A DNA stretch of 64,000 bases, taken from DAHVFK01 sp963755395 (GTDB lineage Bacteria > Pseudomonadota > Gammaproteobacteria > Burkholderiales > SG8-39). Positions 9,489 through 19,283 of the stretch are shown in pieces. The notes under the pieces were generated by a model. That model was given only the letters and a program-made list of their open reading frames with translations, ran no database searches and was not told where the DNA came from. A program made the translations under genes and the position numbers. Where the stretch lies: positions 434,001-498,000 of the forward strand of contig CAVWJJ010000002.1 of assembly GCA_963755395.1 (NCBI GenBank), written 5' to 3'. How positions within the stretch are numbered: position 1 is the stretch's first letter; every line of letters begins with the position of its first letter.

Positions 9489-10901
9489 ATGCCTGCGAAA
9501 CCATCCCGCCCGGCCCCGGGCAAGACCCTGACCATATGGACCCCCGAGGACCGCGAGTTCTGGGTGCGGGAGGGGCAGGCGATCGCCAACCTCAATCTTT
9601 GGATCTCGATCCCGGCGCTGTTCCTCGCGTTCGCGGTGTGGCAGATGTGGAGCGCGGTGGCGGTGAACCTGCCGGCGCTCGGGTTCAAGTTCAGCGCCAA
9701 CCAGCTGTTCTGGCTCGCCGCCGCGCCGGGGCTGTCGGGCGCGACCCTGCGCATCTTCTATTCATTCATGGTGCCGGTGTTCGGCGGGCGGCGCTGGACC
9801 GCGCTTTCGACCGCCTCGCTGCTGGTGCCGGCGATCGGCATCGGCGTCGCGGTGCAGGACCCCAGCACCGGCTACGGTGTGCTGCTTGTTCTTGCGCTGC
9901 TGTGCGGCCTGGGCGGCGGCAACTTCGCCTCGAGCATGGCCAACATCAGCTTCTTCTTCCCCAAGGAGCGCAAGGGCTCGGCCCTCGGCCTTAACGCGGG
10001 ACTGGGCAACCTGGGCGTGTCCGGAGTTCAGTTCCTCGCCCCGCTGGTGATCGCGGCCGGGGTGTACGGCCCGCTTGCGGGCGGCGCGCAGACGGTGGTC
10101 AACGCGGCGGGCGAGACAGTCCAGATCTGGGCCCAGAACGCGGCCTTCGTGTGGGTGCCGTTCATCGCGCTCGCCGCGCTCGCCGCCTGGTTCGGGATGC
10201 ACGACATCGCCGACGCCAAGGCCTCGCTGCGCAACCAGGCGGTGATCTTCAAGCGCAAGCACAACTGGATCATGTGCTGGCTGTACCTCGGGACCTTCGG
10301 CTCGTTCATCGGCTACGCGGCGGGCTTTCCGCTGCTCATCCGCTCGCAGTTCCCGCACGTGAACGCGCTGCAGTATGCCTGGCTCGGGCCGCTGGTCGGC
10401 GCCGCGGTGCGGCCGTTCGGCGGCTGGCTGGCCGACAAGCTCGGCGGCGCCGCGGTGACGTTCTGGAACTTCATTGTCATGACGCTCGCCGTGCTCGGCG
10501 TGCTCTATTTTCTGCCTTCGCACGGCGCGGGCGGGAGCTTCGCCGGTTTCTTCGCCATGTTCATGCTGCTGTTCCTCACCACCGGCATCGGCAACGGTTC
10601 GACCTTCCGCATGATCCCGGTCATCTTCCTCACCGAGCGCCAGCGCGAGGCCGCGAGCGGGGATGCGGGCGTGCGGGAACAGGCCGTGAAGGACGCGAAC
10701 ATGGAAGCCGCGGCAGTGCTCGGCTTCTCGTCCGCGTTCGCGGCCTACGGCGGGTTCTTCATCCCGAAGAGCTACGGCACGTCGATCGCGCTCAGCGGCG
10801 GGCCGCAGGGGGCGCTGATCGTGTTCATCGTCTTCTACTTGACCTGCATTGCGCTTACCTGGTGGTACTACGCGCGCCGCCGCGCCGAGATGCCATGCTG
10901 A
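9489..10901 (+). CDS. narK: NarK-type nitrate/nitrite transporter (first copy)
   Basis: 470 residues, major facilitator superfamily with about 12 membrane helices. NarK-family features: the GLGGGNFASSMANISFFFPK segment, the nearby LGLNAGLGNLGVSG, and GIGNGSTFRMIPVIF, the last two being nitrate-signature-like segments in the two halves. It imports nitrate or exchanges it for nitrite across the inner membrane. An in-frame TTG six bases earlier (9483) is an alternative start; the ribosome site GAGG fits it somewhat better. It is the first gene of narKKGHJI and follows a perfect FNR-type box. Confidence 0.9.
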   Translation: MPAKPSRPAPGKTLTIWTPEDREFWVREGQAIANLNLWISIPALFLAFAVWQMWSAVAVNLPALGFKFSANQLFWLAAAPGLSGATLRIFYSFMVPVFGGRRWTALSTASLLVPAIGIGVAVQDPSTGYGVLLVLALLCGLGGGNFASSMANISFFFPKERKGSALGLNAGLGNLGVSGVQFLAPLVIAAGVYGPLAGGAQTVVNAAGETVQIWAQNAAFVWVPFIALAALAAWFGMHDIADAKASLRNQAVIFKRKHNWIMCWLYLGTFGSFIGYAAGFPLLIRSQFPHVNALQYAWLGPLVGAAVRPFGGWLADKLGGAAVTFWNFIVMTLAVLGVLYFLPSHGAGGSFAGFFAMFMLLFLTTGIGNGSTFRMIPVIFLTERQREAASGDAGVREQAVKDANMEAAAVLGFSSAFAAYGGFFIPKSYGTSIALSGGPQGALIVFIVFYLTCIALTWWYYARRRAEMPC

Positions 10902-10919
10902 CACTGCCGAGGAGCAAGG

Positions 10920-12227
10920 ATGGCCAACACGAATGAACTGATTGAGCGCTACGGCCTGCGCGGCACCCCCGCCACCGGTCTGTGGATGGGGACCTGGGGC
11001 TTCTTCATCGGCTTCGCCGCTGTGTCGCTGTACGGTCCCGCGGCGCACTACTTCCAGGCCTCCATGGGGATCTCTGGCGTCACCCTCGGGCTGCTGGTGG
11101 CAGCGCCGCAGCTCACCGGGTCGCTGCTGCGCATCCCGTTCGGCGCCTGGGTCGACAAGGCCGGCGGGCGCCTGCCGATGCTCACCCTGTTCGCCATGTC
11201 GCTGGTCGGCATGTGGGGGCTGGTCTATATCCTGCACACGGTCCACGACCTGAACATGAAGGTGTACCCGGTGATCCTGCTGTTCGGGTTCATGAGCGGC
11301 TGCGGCGTGGCCTCGTTCTCGGTCGGGATCCCGCAGGTGTCGTACTGGTTTCCGCAGAACCGGCAGGGCACGGTGCTCGGCACCTACGGCGGCGTGGGCA
11401 ACCTCGCCCCCGGCCTGTTCACGCTGATGCTGCCGTTCGCGATCGCCGCCTGGGGGCTCGCCGGGTCGTACCTGGCGTGGTTCATCTTCCTGCTCGCCGG
11501 CGCGTTGATCTACGCCTGGCTGGCGCGCGACGCGTACTTCTTCCAGCTGCGCAAGAAGGGCGTTGCGCTCGAGGAAGCGAAGCAGGTGGCGCGCCAGTGC
11601 GGGCAGGAGCTGGTGCCCAAGGAGTCGGTGTGGCCCGCGCTGTGGGCTGCCGCCGAGGAGCAGCGCACCTGGGGCCTGGTGTTCCTGTACTTCACCTCCT
11701 TCGGCGGATTCCTCGCGCTCACGGCCTGGTTCCCGACTTACTGGATCAACCTGCACCACATGGACGTCAAGACCGCGGGCGTGCTCGGCGGGCTGGGGTT
11801 CTCGCTCCTCGCCGCCGCGATCCGCGTGTTCGGCGGCGTGATCTCCGAGCGCTTCGGCGGCGAGCGCGTCGCGGTCGGAGCCTTCCTCGCGGTGCTCGCC
11901 GGCGCGCTGCTGCTCACCCTGGTGACGCAGTTCGCCGTCAATCTGCTGGGCGAGCTGGTGATCGCGCTCGGCATGGGCATCGGCAACGCCGCGGTGTTCA
12001 AGATGGTCCCCAAGTACGTGCCGCACGCCGTCGGCGGCGCTTCGGGCTGGGTCGGCGGCCTGGGCGCGCTGGGAGGATTCGTGATCCCGCCGATCCTGGG
12101 CGCGTTCGTCGACGTGCTCGGCCCCGTCGGGTACGCGCGCGGATTCTTCGTTTACGCGGTGCTGGGTTTGGCCGCGACGGCGCTGGCGATCGCGTTCGTG
12201 CGCGCGGAGCCTGCAGCCAGGAGCTGA
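10920..12227 (+). CDS. narK: NarK-type nitrate/nitrite transporter (second copy)
   Basis: 435 residues, a second MFS transporter of the NarK group, about 12 helices. Signature segments: FGFMSGCGVASFSVGIPQV with YWFPQNRQGTVLGTYGGVGN in the first half and ALGMGIGNAAVFKMVPKYVP in the second. It differs clearly from the first copy, as in the NarK1-NarK2 pairs of denitrifiers where one member is a proton/nitrate symporter and the other a nitrate/nitrite antiporter; which is which here I cannot decide. GAGGAGCAAGG precedes the ATG. The stop is two bases before the narG ATG. Confidence 0.92.
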   Translation: MANTNELIERYGLRGTPATGLWMGTWGFFIGFAAVSLYGPAAHYFQASMGISGVTLGLLVAAPQLTGSLLRIPFGAWVDKAGGRLPMLTLFAMSLVGMWGLVYILHTVHDLNMKVYPVILLFGFMSGCGVASFSVGIPQVSYWFPQNRQGTVLGTYGGVGNLAPGLFTLMLPFAIAAWGLAGSYLAWFIFLLAGALIYAWLARDAYFFQLRKKGVALEEAKQVARQCGQELVPKESVWPALWAAAEEQRTWGLVFLYFTSFGGFLALTAWFPTYWINLHHMDVKTAGVLGGLGFSLLAAAIRVFGGVISERFGGERVAVGAFLAVLAGALLLTLVTQFAVNLLGELVIALGMGIGNAAVFKMVPKYVPHAVGGASGWVGGLGALGGFVIPPILGAFVDVLGPVGYARGFFVYAVLGLAATALAIAFVRAEPAARS

Positions 12228-12228
12228 T

Positions 12229-15200
12229 ATGAGTCACTTTCTCGACCGACTTCGATTTCTGACCGAGACGCGCGAAGGCTTCTCCGACGGCCACGGAGAG
12301 ACGCGCCAGGAGGACCGAACCTGGGAGGACGCGTACCGCCAGCGCTGGAGCCACGACAAGATCGTGCGCTCCACGCACGGCGTCAACTGCACCGGCTCGT
12401 GCTCGTGGAAGATCTACGTCAAGGGCGGCATCGTCACCTGGGAGACGCAGCAGACCGACTACCCGCGCACCCGGCCCGACATGCCGAACCACGAGCCGCG
12501 CGGCTGCTCGCGCGGCGCGTCCTATTCCTGGTACCTGTACAGCGCGCAACCGCGTCAAGTACCCGATGGTGCGCGGGCGCGCTGCTGCAGTCGTGGCGCG
12601 AGGCGCAGAAAGAGCCGCGACCCGGTCGAGGCCTGGGCGATCGTCGATCGCGGCAAGGCGACGGCGCCTACAAGCGCCAGCGCGGCCTGGGCGGCTTCGT
12701 GCGCGCGCGCTGGGACGAGGTGAACGAGATCGTCGCCGCGGCCAACGTCTACACGATCAAGAAGTACGGCCCGGACCGGGTGATCGGCTTCTCGCCGATC
12801 CCGGCGATGTCGATGGTGTCCTATGCCGCCGGCAGCCGCTATCTGTCGCTCATCGGCGGCGTTTGCATGAGCTTCTACGACTGGTACTGCGACCTGCCGC
12901 CGGCCTCGCCCATGACCTGGGGCGAGCAGACCGACGTGCCCGAGTCGGCCGACTGGTACAACTCGACCTTCATCATGATGTGGGGCTCGAACGTGCCGCA
13001 GACGCGCACGCCGGACGCGCACTTCTATCACCGAGGTGCGCTACAAGGGCACCAAGATCGTGTCGGTGTCCCCGGACTACGCCGAAGGCGCGAAGTTCGG
13101 CGACATGTGGCTGCACCCCAAGCAGGGCACCGACGCGGCGCTCGCGATGGCGATGGGCCACGTGATCCTCAAGGAGTTCCACGTCGACCGGCACGAGCGC
13201 CTACTTCGACGACTACTGCCGCCGCTACACCGACATGCCGATGCTGGTGCATGCTGGTGAAGCACGAGGCGCGACGCTATGTGCCCGACCGCTTCTGCGC
13301 TGCATCGGACTTCGCCGACAAGCTGGGCCAGGCCAACAACCCGGAGTGGAAGACGGTCGTGCTCGACGAGGCGAGCGGCGACGCTGGTGGTGCCGCAACG
13401 GCTCGATCGGCTTCCGCTGGGGCGAGAACGGCGGCAAATGGAACCTCGAGGAAAAGAGCGGCGCGGGCGCCGAGATGCGAAGCCGCGCCTGTCGCTGCTG
13501 GAGGCGAAGGACGACGCGGTACGAGGTGGCGTTTCCGTATTTCGGCGGCCAGCTGCACGAGCATTTCCGCGAGAGTCCGCATCCCGACGTGCTGCTGCGC
13601 GATGTTCCGGTGAAGAGGCTGCAGCTCGCCGACGGCGAGACGCTGGTCGCCACGGTGTACGACCTGTTGCTCGCGAACTACGGCATCGACCGCGGCCTGG
13701 GCGGCGCGAATGTCGCCGCGCAGCTACGACGACGACGTGCCCTACACCCCGGCCTGGCAGGAGCGGATCACCGGCGTGAAGCGCGCGCGACGTGATCACC
13801 GTCGCGCGCCAGTTCGCCGACAACGCCGACAAGACCCACGGCAAGTCGATGGTGATCATCGGCGCGGCGCTGAACCACTGGTACCACATGCGACATGATC
13901 TACCGCGGCATCATCAACCTGCTGATGATGTGCGGCTGCATCGGCCAGTCCGGCGGCGGCTGGGCGCACTACGTGGGCCAGGAGAAGCTGCGCCCGCAGA
14001 CCGGCTGGACCGCGCTCGCCTTCGCGCTCGACTGGCACCGCCCGCCGCGGCAGATGAACTCGACCGTCGTTCTTCTACGCCCACACCGACCAGTGGCGCT
14101 ACGAGAAGCTCGCGGTGGGCGAGATCCTCTCGCCGCTGGCCGACGCGCAACGCTACGGCGGCAGCCTGATCGACTTCAACGTGCGCGCCGAGCGCATGGG
14201 CTGGCTGCCCTCGGCGCCGCAGCTGCAGGCGAATCCGCTTGTAGATCGCCAAGGCGGCGGACGCCGCCGGGCATGGAGCCGAAGGACTACGCGCGTGCAG
14301 AGCTGAAGAGCGGCACGCTGCGCTTCGCCTGCGAGGATCCGGACCATCCGGACAACTTTCCGCGCAACCTGTTCGTCTGGCGCTCCAACCTGCTCGGCTC
14401 CTCGGGCAAGGGCCACGAGTACTTTCTCAAGCACCTGCTCGGCGCGCAGAACGGCGTGCAGGGCAAGGACCTCGGCGCGAGCGCGGGCGAAAAGCCGGAG
14501 GAGGTCGAGTGGCGCGACGAGGCGCCCGAGGGCAAGCTCGACCTGCTGGTGACGCTCGACTTCCGCATGTCGACCACCTGCCTGTACTCGGACATCGTGC
14601 TGCCGACCGCCACCTGGTACGAGAAGAACGACCTCAATACCTCCGACATGCACCCGTTCATCCATCCGCTGTCGACGGCGGTCGACCCGGCGTGGGAGTC
14701 GAGGAGCGACTGGGAGATCTACAAGGGCATCGCGAAGAAGTTCTCCGAGCTCGCCGCCGGCCAGCTCGGCGTAGAGAAGGACGTCGTGCTGACCCCGCTC
14801 ATGCACGACACGCCCGGCGAGCTGGCGCAGCCGTTCGAGCGCGAAGGACTGGAAGAAGGGCGAGTGCGAGCCGATCCCGGGCAAGACCATGCCGGCGGTC
14901 GACGGTGGTCGAGCGCGACTACCCGACGACGTGTACGAACGCTTCACCTCGCTCGGCCCGCTGATGGCGAAGATCGGCAACGGCGGCAAGGGCATCGCCT
15001 GGAACACCGAGAGCGAAGTGAACAGCTTGGCTGAACTGCAACTACACGTGATCGACGAGGGCATCGCAAGGGCCTGCCGAGAATCGAATCCGACATCGAC
15101 GCCTGCGAGGTCATTCTCGCGCTCGCGCCGGAAACCAACGGCGAAGTCGCGGTCAAGGCCTGGCAGGCGCTGTCGGCAGTCACCGGTCGCGATCACGCGC

Positions 15201-15988
15201 ACCTGGCGATGCCGCGCGAGGACGACAAGATCCGCTTCCGCGACATCCAGGCGCAGCCGCGCAAGATCATCTCCTCGCCGACCTGGTCGGGCCTGGAATC
15301 CGAGCACGTGTCCTACAACGCCTGCTACACCAACGTGCACGAGCTGATCCCCTGGCGCACGCTCACCGGGCGCCAGCAGCTTCTACCAGGACCACCCGTG
15401 GATGCGCGCCTTCGGCGAGGGCTTCGTGCAGCTACCGGCCGCCGGTCGACACCAAGACGGTCAAGCCGCTGCTGGGGCGAGCGCTCGAACGGCAACCCCG
15501 AGGTGGTGCTCAACTTCATCACGCCGCACCAGAAGTGGGGCATCCACTCGCACCTACACCGACAACCTGCTGATGCTGACGCTGTCGCGCGGCGGGCCGA
15601 TCGTCTGGATCTCGGAGCTGGACGCCGAGGAAGGCCGGCATCGAGGACAACGACTGGATCGAGGTCTTCAACGTGAACGGCGCGCTCACCGCGCGCGCGG
15701 TGGTCTAGCCAGCGCGTGCCGGAGGGCATGGTGATGATGTACCACGCGCAGGAGAAGATCGTGAACACGCCGGGCTCCGAGATCACGGGCACGCGCGGCG
15801 GCATCCACAACTCGGTGACGCGCACCGTGCCCGAAGCCGACCCACATGATCGGCGGCTACGCGCAGCAGAGCTACGGCTTCAACTACTACGGCACGGTGG
15901 GCAGCCAACCGCGACGAGTTCGTCATCGTGCGCAAGATGGCGAAGGTGGACTGGATGGACCGGCGAGGCGAAGGAGCTGACGTCATGA
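12229..15988 (+). CDS. narG: Respiratory nitrate reductase alpha subunit NarG, interrupted by about 30 single-base frameshifts
   Basis: Catalytic molybdenum subunit of membrane-bound nitrate reductase. Joining the three frames gives an almost complete NarG: N-terminal HGVNCTGSCSW ([4Fe-4S] FS0 ligands), YGPDRVIGFSPIPAMSMV, CMSFYDWYCDLPPASP, NEAR-identical stretches such as MNTSDMHPFIHP-like NTSDMHPFIHPLSTAVDP, and DEFVIVRKM near the end. I count roughly thirty frame changes by eye (for example near 12548, 13033, 13249, 13398, 13722, 13893, 14063, 15553, 15705, 15904 and 15960), nearly all +1 and nearly all between codons. Apart from these changes the protein shows no decay. The gene begins after AGGAG and its final frame ends in ATGA overlapping narH. 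I read it as an intact gene with consensus errors. Confidence 0.93.
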
Positions 15989-17537
15989 AAGTCCGCGCCC
16001 AGATCGGCATGGTGCTGAATCTCGACAAGTGCATCGGCTGCCACACCTGCTCGGTGACCTGCAAGAACGTCTGGACCAACCGCGAGGGCATGGAATACGC
16101 CTGGTTCAACAACGTCGAGACCAAGCCCGGCATCGGCTATCCGAAGGACTGGGAGAACCAGGACAAGTGGCACGGCGGCTGGGAGCGCAAGCGCCGACGG
16201 CAAGCATCGAGCCGAGGCAGGGCGGCAAGCTCGCCGTGCTGGCCAAGATCTTCGCCAACCCGCACCTGCCGGAGATCGACGACTACTACGAGCCCTTCAC
16301 CTTCGACTACGAGCACCTGCATACCGCGCCGCGAGCATGACGCCGCGCCGACCGCGCGGCCGCGCTCGCTGATCACCGGCGAGCGCATGGAGAAGATCGA
16401 GTGGGGGCCGAACTGGGAAGAGATCCTGGGCGGCGAGTTCGCCAAGCGCAGCGCGGACAGCAACTTCGACTGACATCGCAGAAGGAGATCTACGGCCAGT
16501 TCGAGAACACCTTCATGATGTACCTGCCGCGCCTGTGCGAGCACTGCCTCAACCCGACCTGCGTCGCCTCCTGCCCCTCGGGCTCGATCTACAAGCGCGA
16601 GGAAGACGGCATCGTGCTGATCGACCAGGACAAGTGCCGCGGCTGGCGCATGTGCGTCTCGGGCTGCCCGTACAAGAAGATCTACTACAACTGGTCAAGC
16701 GGCAAGGCCGAGAAGTGCATCTTCTGCTATCCGCGCATCGAGGCCGGCCAGCCGACCGTGTGCTCCGAGACCTGCGTCGGCCGCATCCGCTACCTCGGCG
16801 TGCTGCTGTACGACGCCGACCGCATCGGCGAGGCCGCGAGCGTTCCGGACCCGACAGGACCTGTACCAGGCCCAGCTCGGGGTGTTCCTCGATCCGTACG
16901 ACCCGGAGGTGATCGAGCAGGCGCGCGCGGACGGCGTGCCGGAGGCCTGGATCGAGGCGGCGCGGCACTCGCCGGTGTACAAGATGGCGATGGAATGGAA
17001 GGTGGCTTTTCCGCTGCATCCCGAGTACCGCACCCTGCCGATGGTGTGGTACGTGCCGCCGCTCTCGCCGATCAGCGCCGCCGCCAACGCGGTGCAGCTG
17101 GGCATGAACGGCGAGATCCCCGACGTCGCGCAGCTGCGCATCCCGCTCAGGTACCTGGCCAACCTGCTCACCGCGGGCGACGAAGCGCCGGTCAGGCTCG
17201 CGCTGGAGCGCATGCTGGCGATGCGCGCCTACATGCGCGACGCGCCACGTCGAGGGCCGCGACAACGCCGCGGTGCTCGCGCAGGTCGGGCTCAGCGCGG
17301 CGCAGGTCGAGGACATGTACCGCATCATGGCGATCGCCAACTACGAGGACCGCTTCGTCATTCCCACCACGCACCGCGAATACGCGGAGAACGCCTACGA
17401 CCTGCGCGGCGCCTGCGGCTTCTCGTTCGGCAACGGCTGCTCGGACGGCGAAAGCCAGCCGAGCCTGTTCGGCGGCAAGAAACGGCGCACGATCCCGATT
17501 CGCGCTCGTCGCCGACGAGCATGGAGGCGGGCGATGA
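15985..17537 (+). CDS. narH: Respiratory nitrate reductase beta subunit NarH, with about eight frameshifts
   Basis: Iron-sulfur electron-transfer subunit of nitrate reductase. All four cysteine groups can be read: CIGCHTCSVTCKN, CEHCLNPTCVASCP, CRGWRMCVSGCP (Trp in place of one Cys, as expected for the [3Fe-4S] cluster) and CIFCY...CSETC. About eight single-base frame changes occur (near 16194, 16330, 16471, 16480, 16853, 17249 and 17500), of the same codon-boundary kind as in narG. Start at the ATG overlapping the narG stop. In the corrected last frame the protein ends ALVADEHGGGR with TGA at 17537, overlapping the narJ ATG. Confidence 0.92.
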
Positions 17538-18193
17538 AAGCCGTGCGCGCGTGCGCCGCGCTGCTCGCGTACCCGGAGGCGGATCTGCTCACGGCCTTGC
17601 CGGAGCTCTCGGCCGCGATCGACGCCGAGCGGCTGCTGTCGCGCGCAGCGCAGGCCGAGCTCAAGGGACTGCTCGAGGAGCTCGGGCGGGAGCCGCTGAC
17701 GGCGTCGCAGGAGCGCTACGTGGCGCTGTTCGACCGGTCGCGCGCCCTGTCGCTGCACCTGTTCGAGCACGTGCATGGCGAATCGCGCGACCGCGGCCAG
17801 GCCATGGTCGACCTCGCGACCACGTACCGGACGCGCGGCCTGGCAGTGGACGGGCACGAGCTGCCGGATTACCTGCCTGCGTTCCTGGAGTTCGCGTCGC
17901 TGCTGCCGGCCGCCGAGTCGCGCGGCCTGCTCGGCGAGTCCGCCGACATCCTGCGCGCGCTGGGCGAGCGGCTGGCCGCCCGCGGCAGCCGCTATTGCGC
18001 GGCATTCGCCGCGCTGCTCGCGATCGCCGGCGAGCGCGGCCTCGGGATCGAGCGCGCCGCGCGGCCGCGGGCGGGGGATGAGGATACTCCCGAAGCGATC
18101 GACCGCAGCTGGACGGAGCAGCCCGTGACCTTCGGCGGCGGCGCGCCGCAGGTCGCCCCGGTGCACATCTATCGCAAAGGAGCCGCGTCATGA
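17534..18193 (+). CDS. narJ: Nitrate reductase molybdenum cofactor assembly chaperone NarJ
   Basis: 219 residues, all-helical TorD/NarJ-type chaperone that guides cofactor insertion into NarG and membrane attachment of NarGH. The family signature is plain: ERYVALFDRSRALSLHLFEH followed by VHGESRDRGQAMVDL, then LPDYLPAFLEFAS. No frameshift is present, in contrast to the two genes upstream. It starts with an ATGA overlap on narH and ends with an ATGA overlap on narI. Confidence 0.95.
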   Translation: MKAVRACAALLAYPEADLLTALPELSAAIDAERLLSRAAQAELKGLLEELGREPLTASQERYVALFDRSRALSLHLFEHVHGESRDRGQAMVDLATTYRTRGLAVDGHELPDYLPAFLEFASLLPAAESRGLLGESADILRALGERLAARGSRYCAAFAALLAIAGERGLGIERAARPRAGDEDTPEAIDRSWTEQPVTFGGGAPQVAPVHIYRKGAAS

Positions 18194-18879
18194 GCGACTT
18201 TCTGAATCAGGCGCTGTTCGGCATCTATCCCTACGTGTGCCTCGCCGTGTTCCTGCTGGGTTCGCTGGTGCGCTTCGACCGGGAGCAGTACACCTGGAAG
18301 AGCGACTCCTCGCAGCTTCTGCGCCGCGGCCAGCTGCGCTGGGGCTCGAACCTGTTCCACGTCGGCATCCTGCTGCTGTTCCTCGGTCACTTGTTCGGCC
18401 TGCTCACGCCGCACGGCGCGTACGCCGCCCTGGGCCTTACGCCCGGCGCGAAGCAGATCCTGGCGATGACCTCCGGCGGAATCGTAGGCACGATGATCCT
18501 GGCGGGCCTGCTTCTCCTTCTTCATCGGCGCCTCACCGTTGCGCGCATCCGCGCCACCAGCACGCGCATGGACATCTTCATCCTGCTGTGGATCCTGGCG
18601 ACGCTCCTGCTCGGGCTGACTTCGATCGCCTTCTCGGCGCAGCACCTCGACGGCGGCATGATGCTGCTGCTCGCCGACTGGGCGCAGCACATCGTCACCT
18701 TCCGCGGCGGCGCGGCGGCGTTCATCGCCGGCGTGCCGCTCATTTTCAAGATCCACCTGTTCTTCGGCATGACGCTGTTTCTGCTGTTCCCGTTCTCGCG
18801 CCTGGTGCACGTCTGGAGCGGCTTCGCCTCGATCGCCTACCTGGGCCGCGCCTACCAGATCGTGCGCAGCCGCGGCTGA
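18190..18879 (+). CDS. narI: Respiratory nitrate reductase gamma subunit NarI (cytochrome b)
   Basis: 229 residues with five membrane helices. The four haem-ligating histidines can be placed at H57, H67, H189 and H207, almost the same spacing as in E. coli NarI (56, 66, 187, 205). NarI takes electrons from quinol at the periplasmic side and passes them to NarH. Reading frame intact. Last gene of the operon; a GC hairpin follows. Confidence 0.96.
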   Translation: MSDFLNQALFGIYPYVCLAVFLLGSLVRFDREQYTWKSDSSQLLRRGQLRWGSNLFHVGILLLFLGHLFGLLTPHGAYAALGLTPGAKQILAMTSGGIVGTMILAGLLLLLHRRLTVARIRATSTRMDIFILLWILATLLLGLTSIAFSAQHLDGGMMLLLADWAQHIVTFRGGAAAFIAGVPLIFKIHLFFGMTLFLLFPFSRLVHVWSGFASIAYLGRAYQIVRSRG

Positions 18880-18896
18880 CGACCTCGCGGAGCCAA

Positions 18897-18923
18897 GCGG
18901 GGTCAGGGTGCCTGCGACCCCGC
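18897..18923 (+). terminator. Hairpin after the nar operon
   Basis: GCGGGGTC (18897-18904) pairs with GACCCCGC (18916-18923), 8-bp stem, 11-base loop, 18 bases after narI. No T-run follows, so it may be a processing hairpin or a weak terminator. Confidence 0.4.
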
Positions 18924-18992
18924 ACGGTCGAGGCAGAGACAATCACTCGGTCCTGATAGAATTCGCCCTTCGCGTCGAATGGATCGCGATGC

Positions 18993-19081
18993 GGAGAGAT
19001 GGCAGAGTGGTCGAATGCGGCAGACTCGAAATCTGTTGTACCCATCGGGTACCGGGGGTTCGAATCCCTCTCTCTCCGCCA
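18993..19081 (+). tRNA. tRNA-Ser (anticodon CGA)
   Basis: An 89-base class II tRNA: acceptor stem GGAGAGA paired with TCTCTCC, discriminator G and encoded CCA, D arm GCAGAGTGG, anticodon loop CTCGAAA giving CGA, a long variable arm (TACCCATCGGGTA hairpin region) and T arm GGGTTCGAATCCC. Class II shape and anticodon both indicate serine (UCG codons). Confidence 0.96.
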
Positions 19082-19205
19082 GACCTGCGAATCCGCTGCG
19101 CCGCAGGCTTCGCGACTACTAGGCGCCTGAGCGCGATCCTGCTGCCGATCATCGAAATCAACCAGTTGGTGCGTTGAGCGTCCGCTTGCTTGTGTGATGA
19201 TGCAA

Positions 19206-19221
19206 AGTACGCTACCGTACT
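19206..19221. promoter_or_regulatory. 16-bp palindrome, GTACG variant
   Basis: AGTACG-CTAC-CGTACT, perfect inverted repeat, 63 bases before the Crp/Fnr-like gene at 19284. Likely an autoregulatory site of the palindrome family found throughout 19-60 kb. Confidence 0.65.
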
Positions 19222-19268
19222 CACACCTTGGGGCAGTCCGATCGGCGGCCCGAGCCAACCGATGACGC

Positions 19269-19280
19269 GGGGGGGGGGGG
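19269..19280 (+). repeat. Run of 12 G in the Shine-Dalgarno position
   Basis: Twelve consecutive G residues end three bases before the ATG of the regulator at 19284, exactly where the ribosome-binding site should be. Tracts of this length can slip during replication or be miscounted in sequencing. Confidence 0.85.
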
Positions 19281-19283
19281 ATT

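Noticed and set aside
9762..12026. A 754-codon minus-strand frame opposite the narK genes
   Set aside because: Antisense shadow of two convincing membrane transporters; His/Glu/Arg-rich without signal or motif.
12229..15988. Programmed ribosomal frameshifting in narG
   Set aside because: There are about thirty sites without a common slippery sequence or downstream structure; no known recoding works at such density.
12229..17537. narGH as ordinary decayed pseudogenes
   Set aside because: Decay would bring missense changes, stops and larger deletions. Here residues and motifs are intact and only single bases at codon boundaries are added, while narJ and narI are clean.
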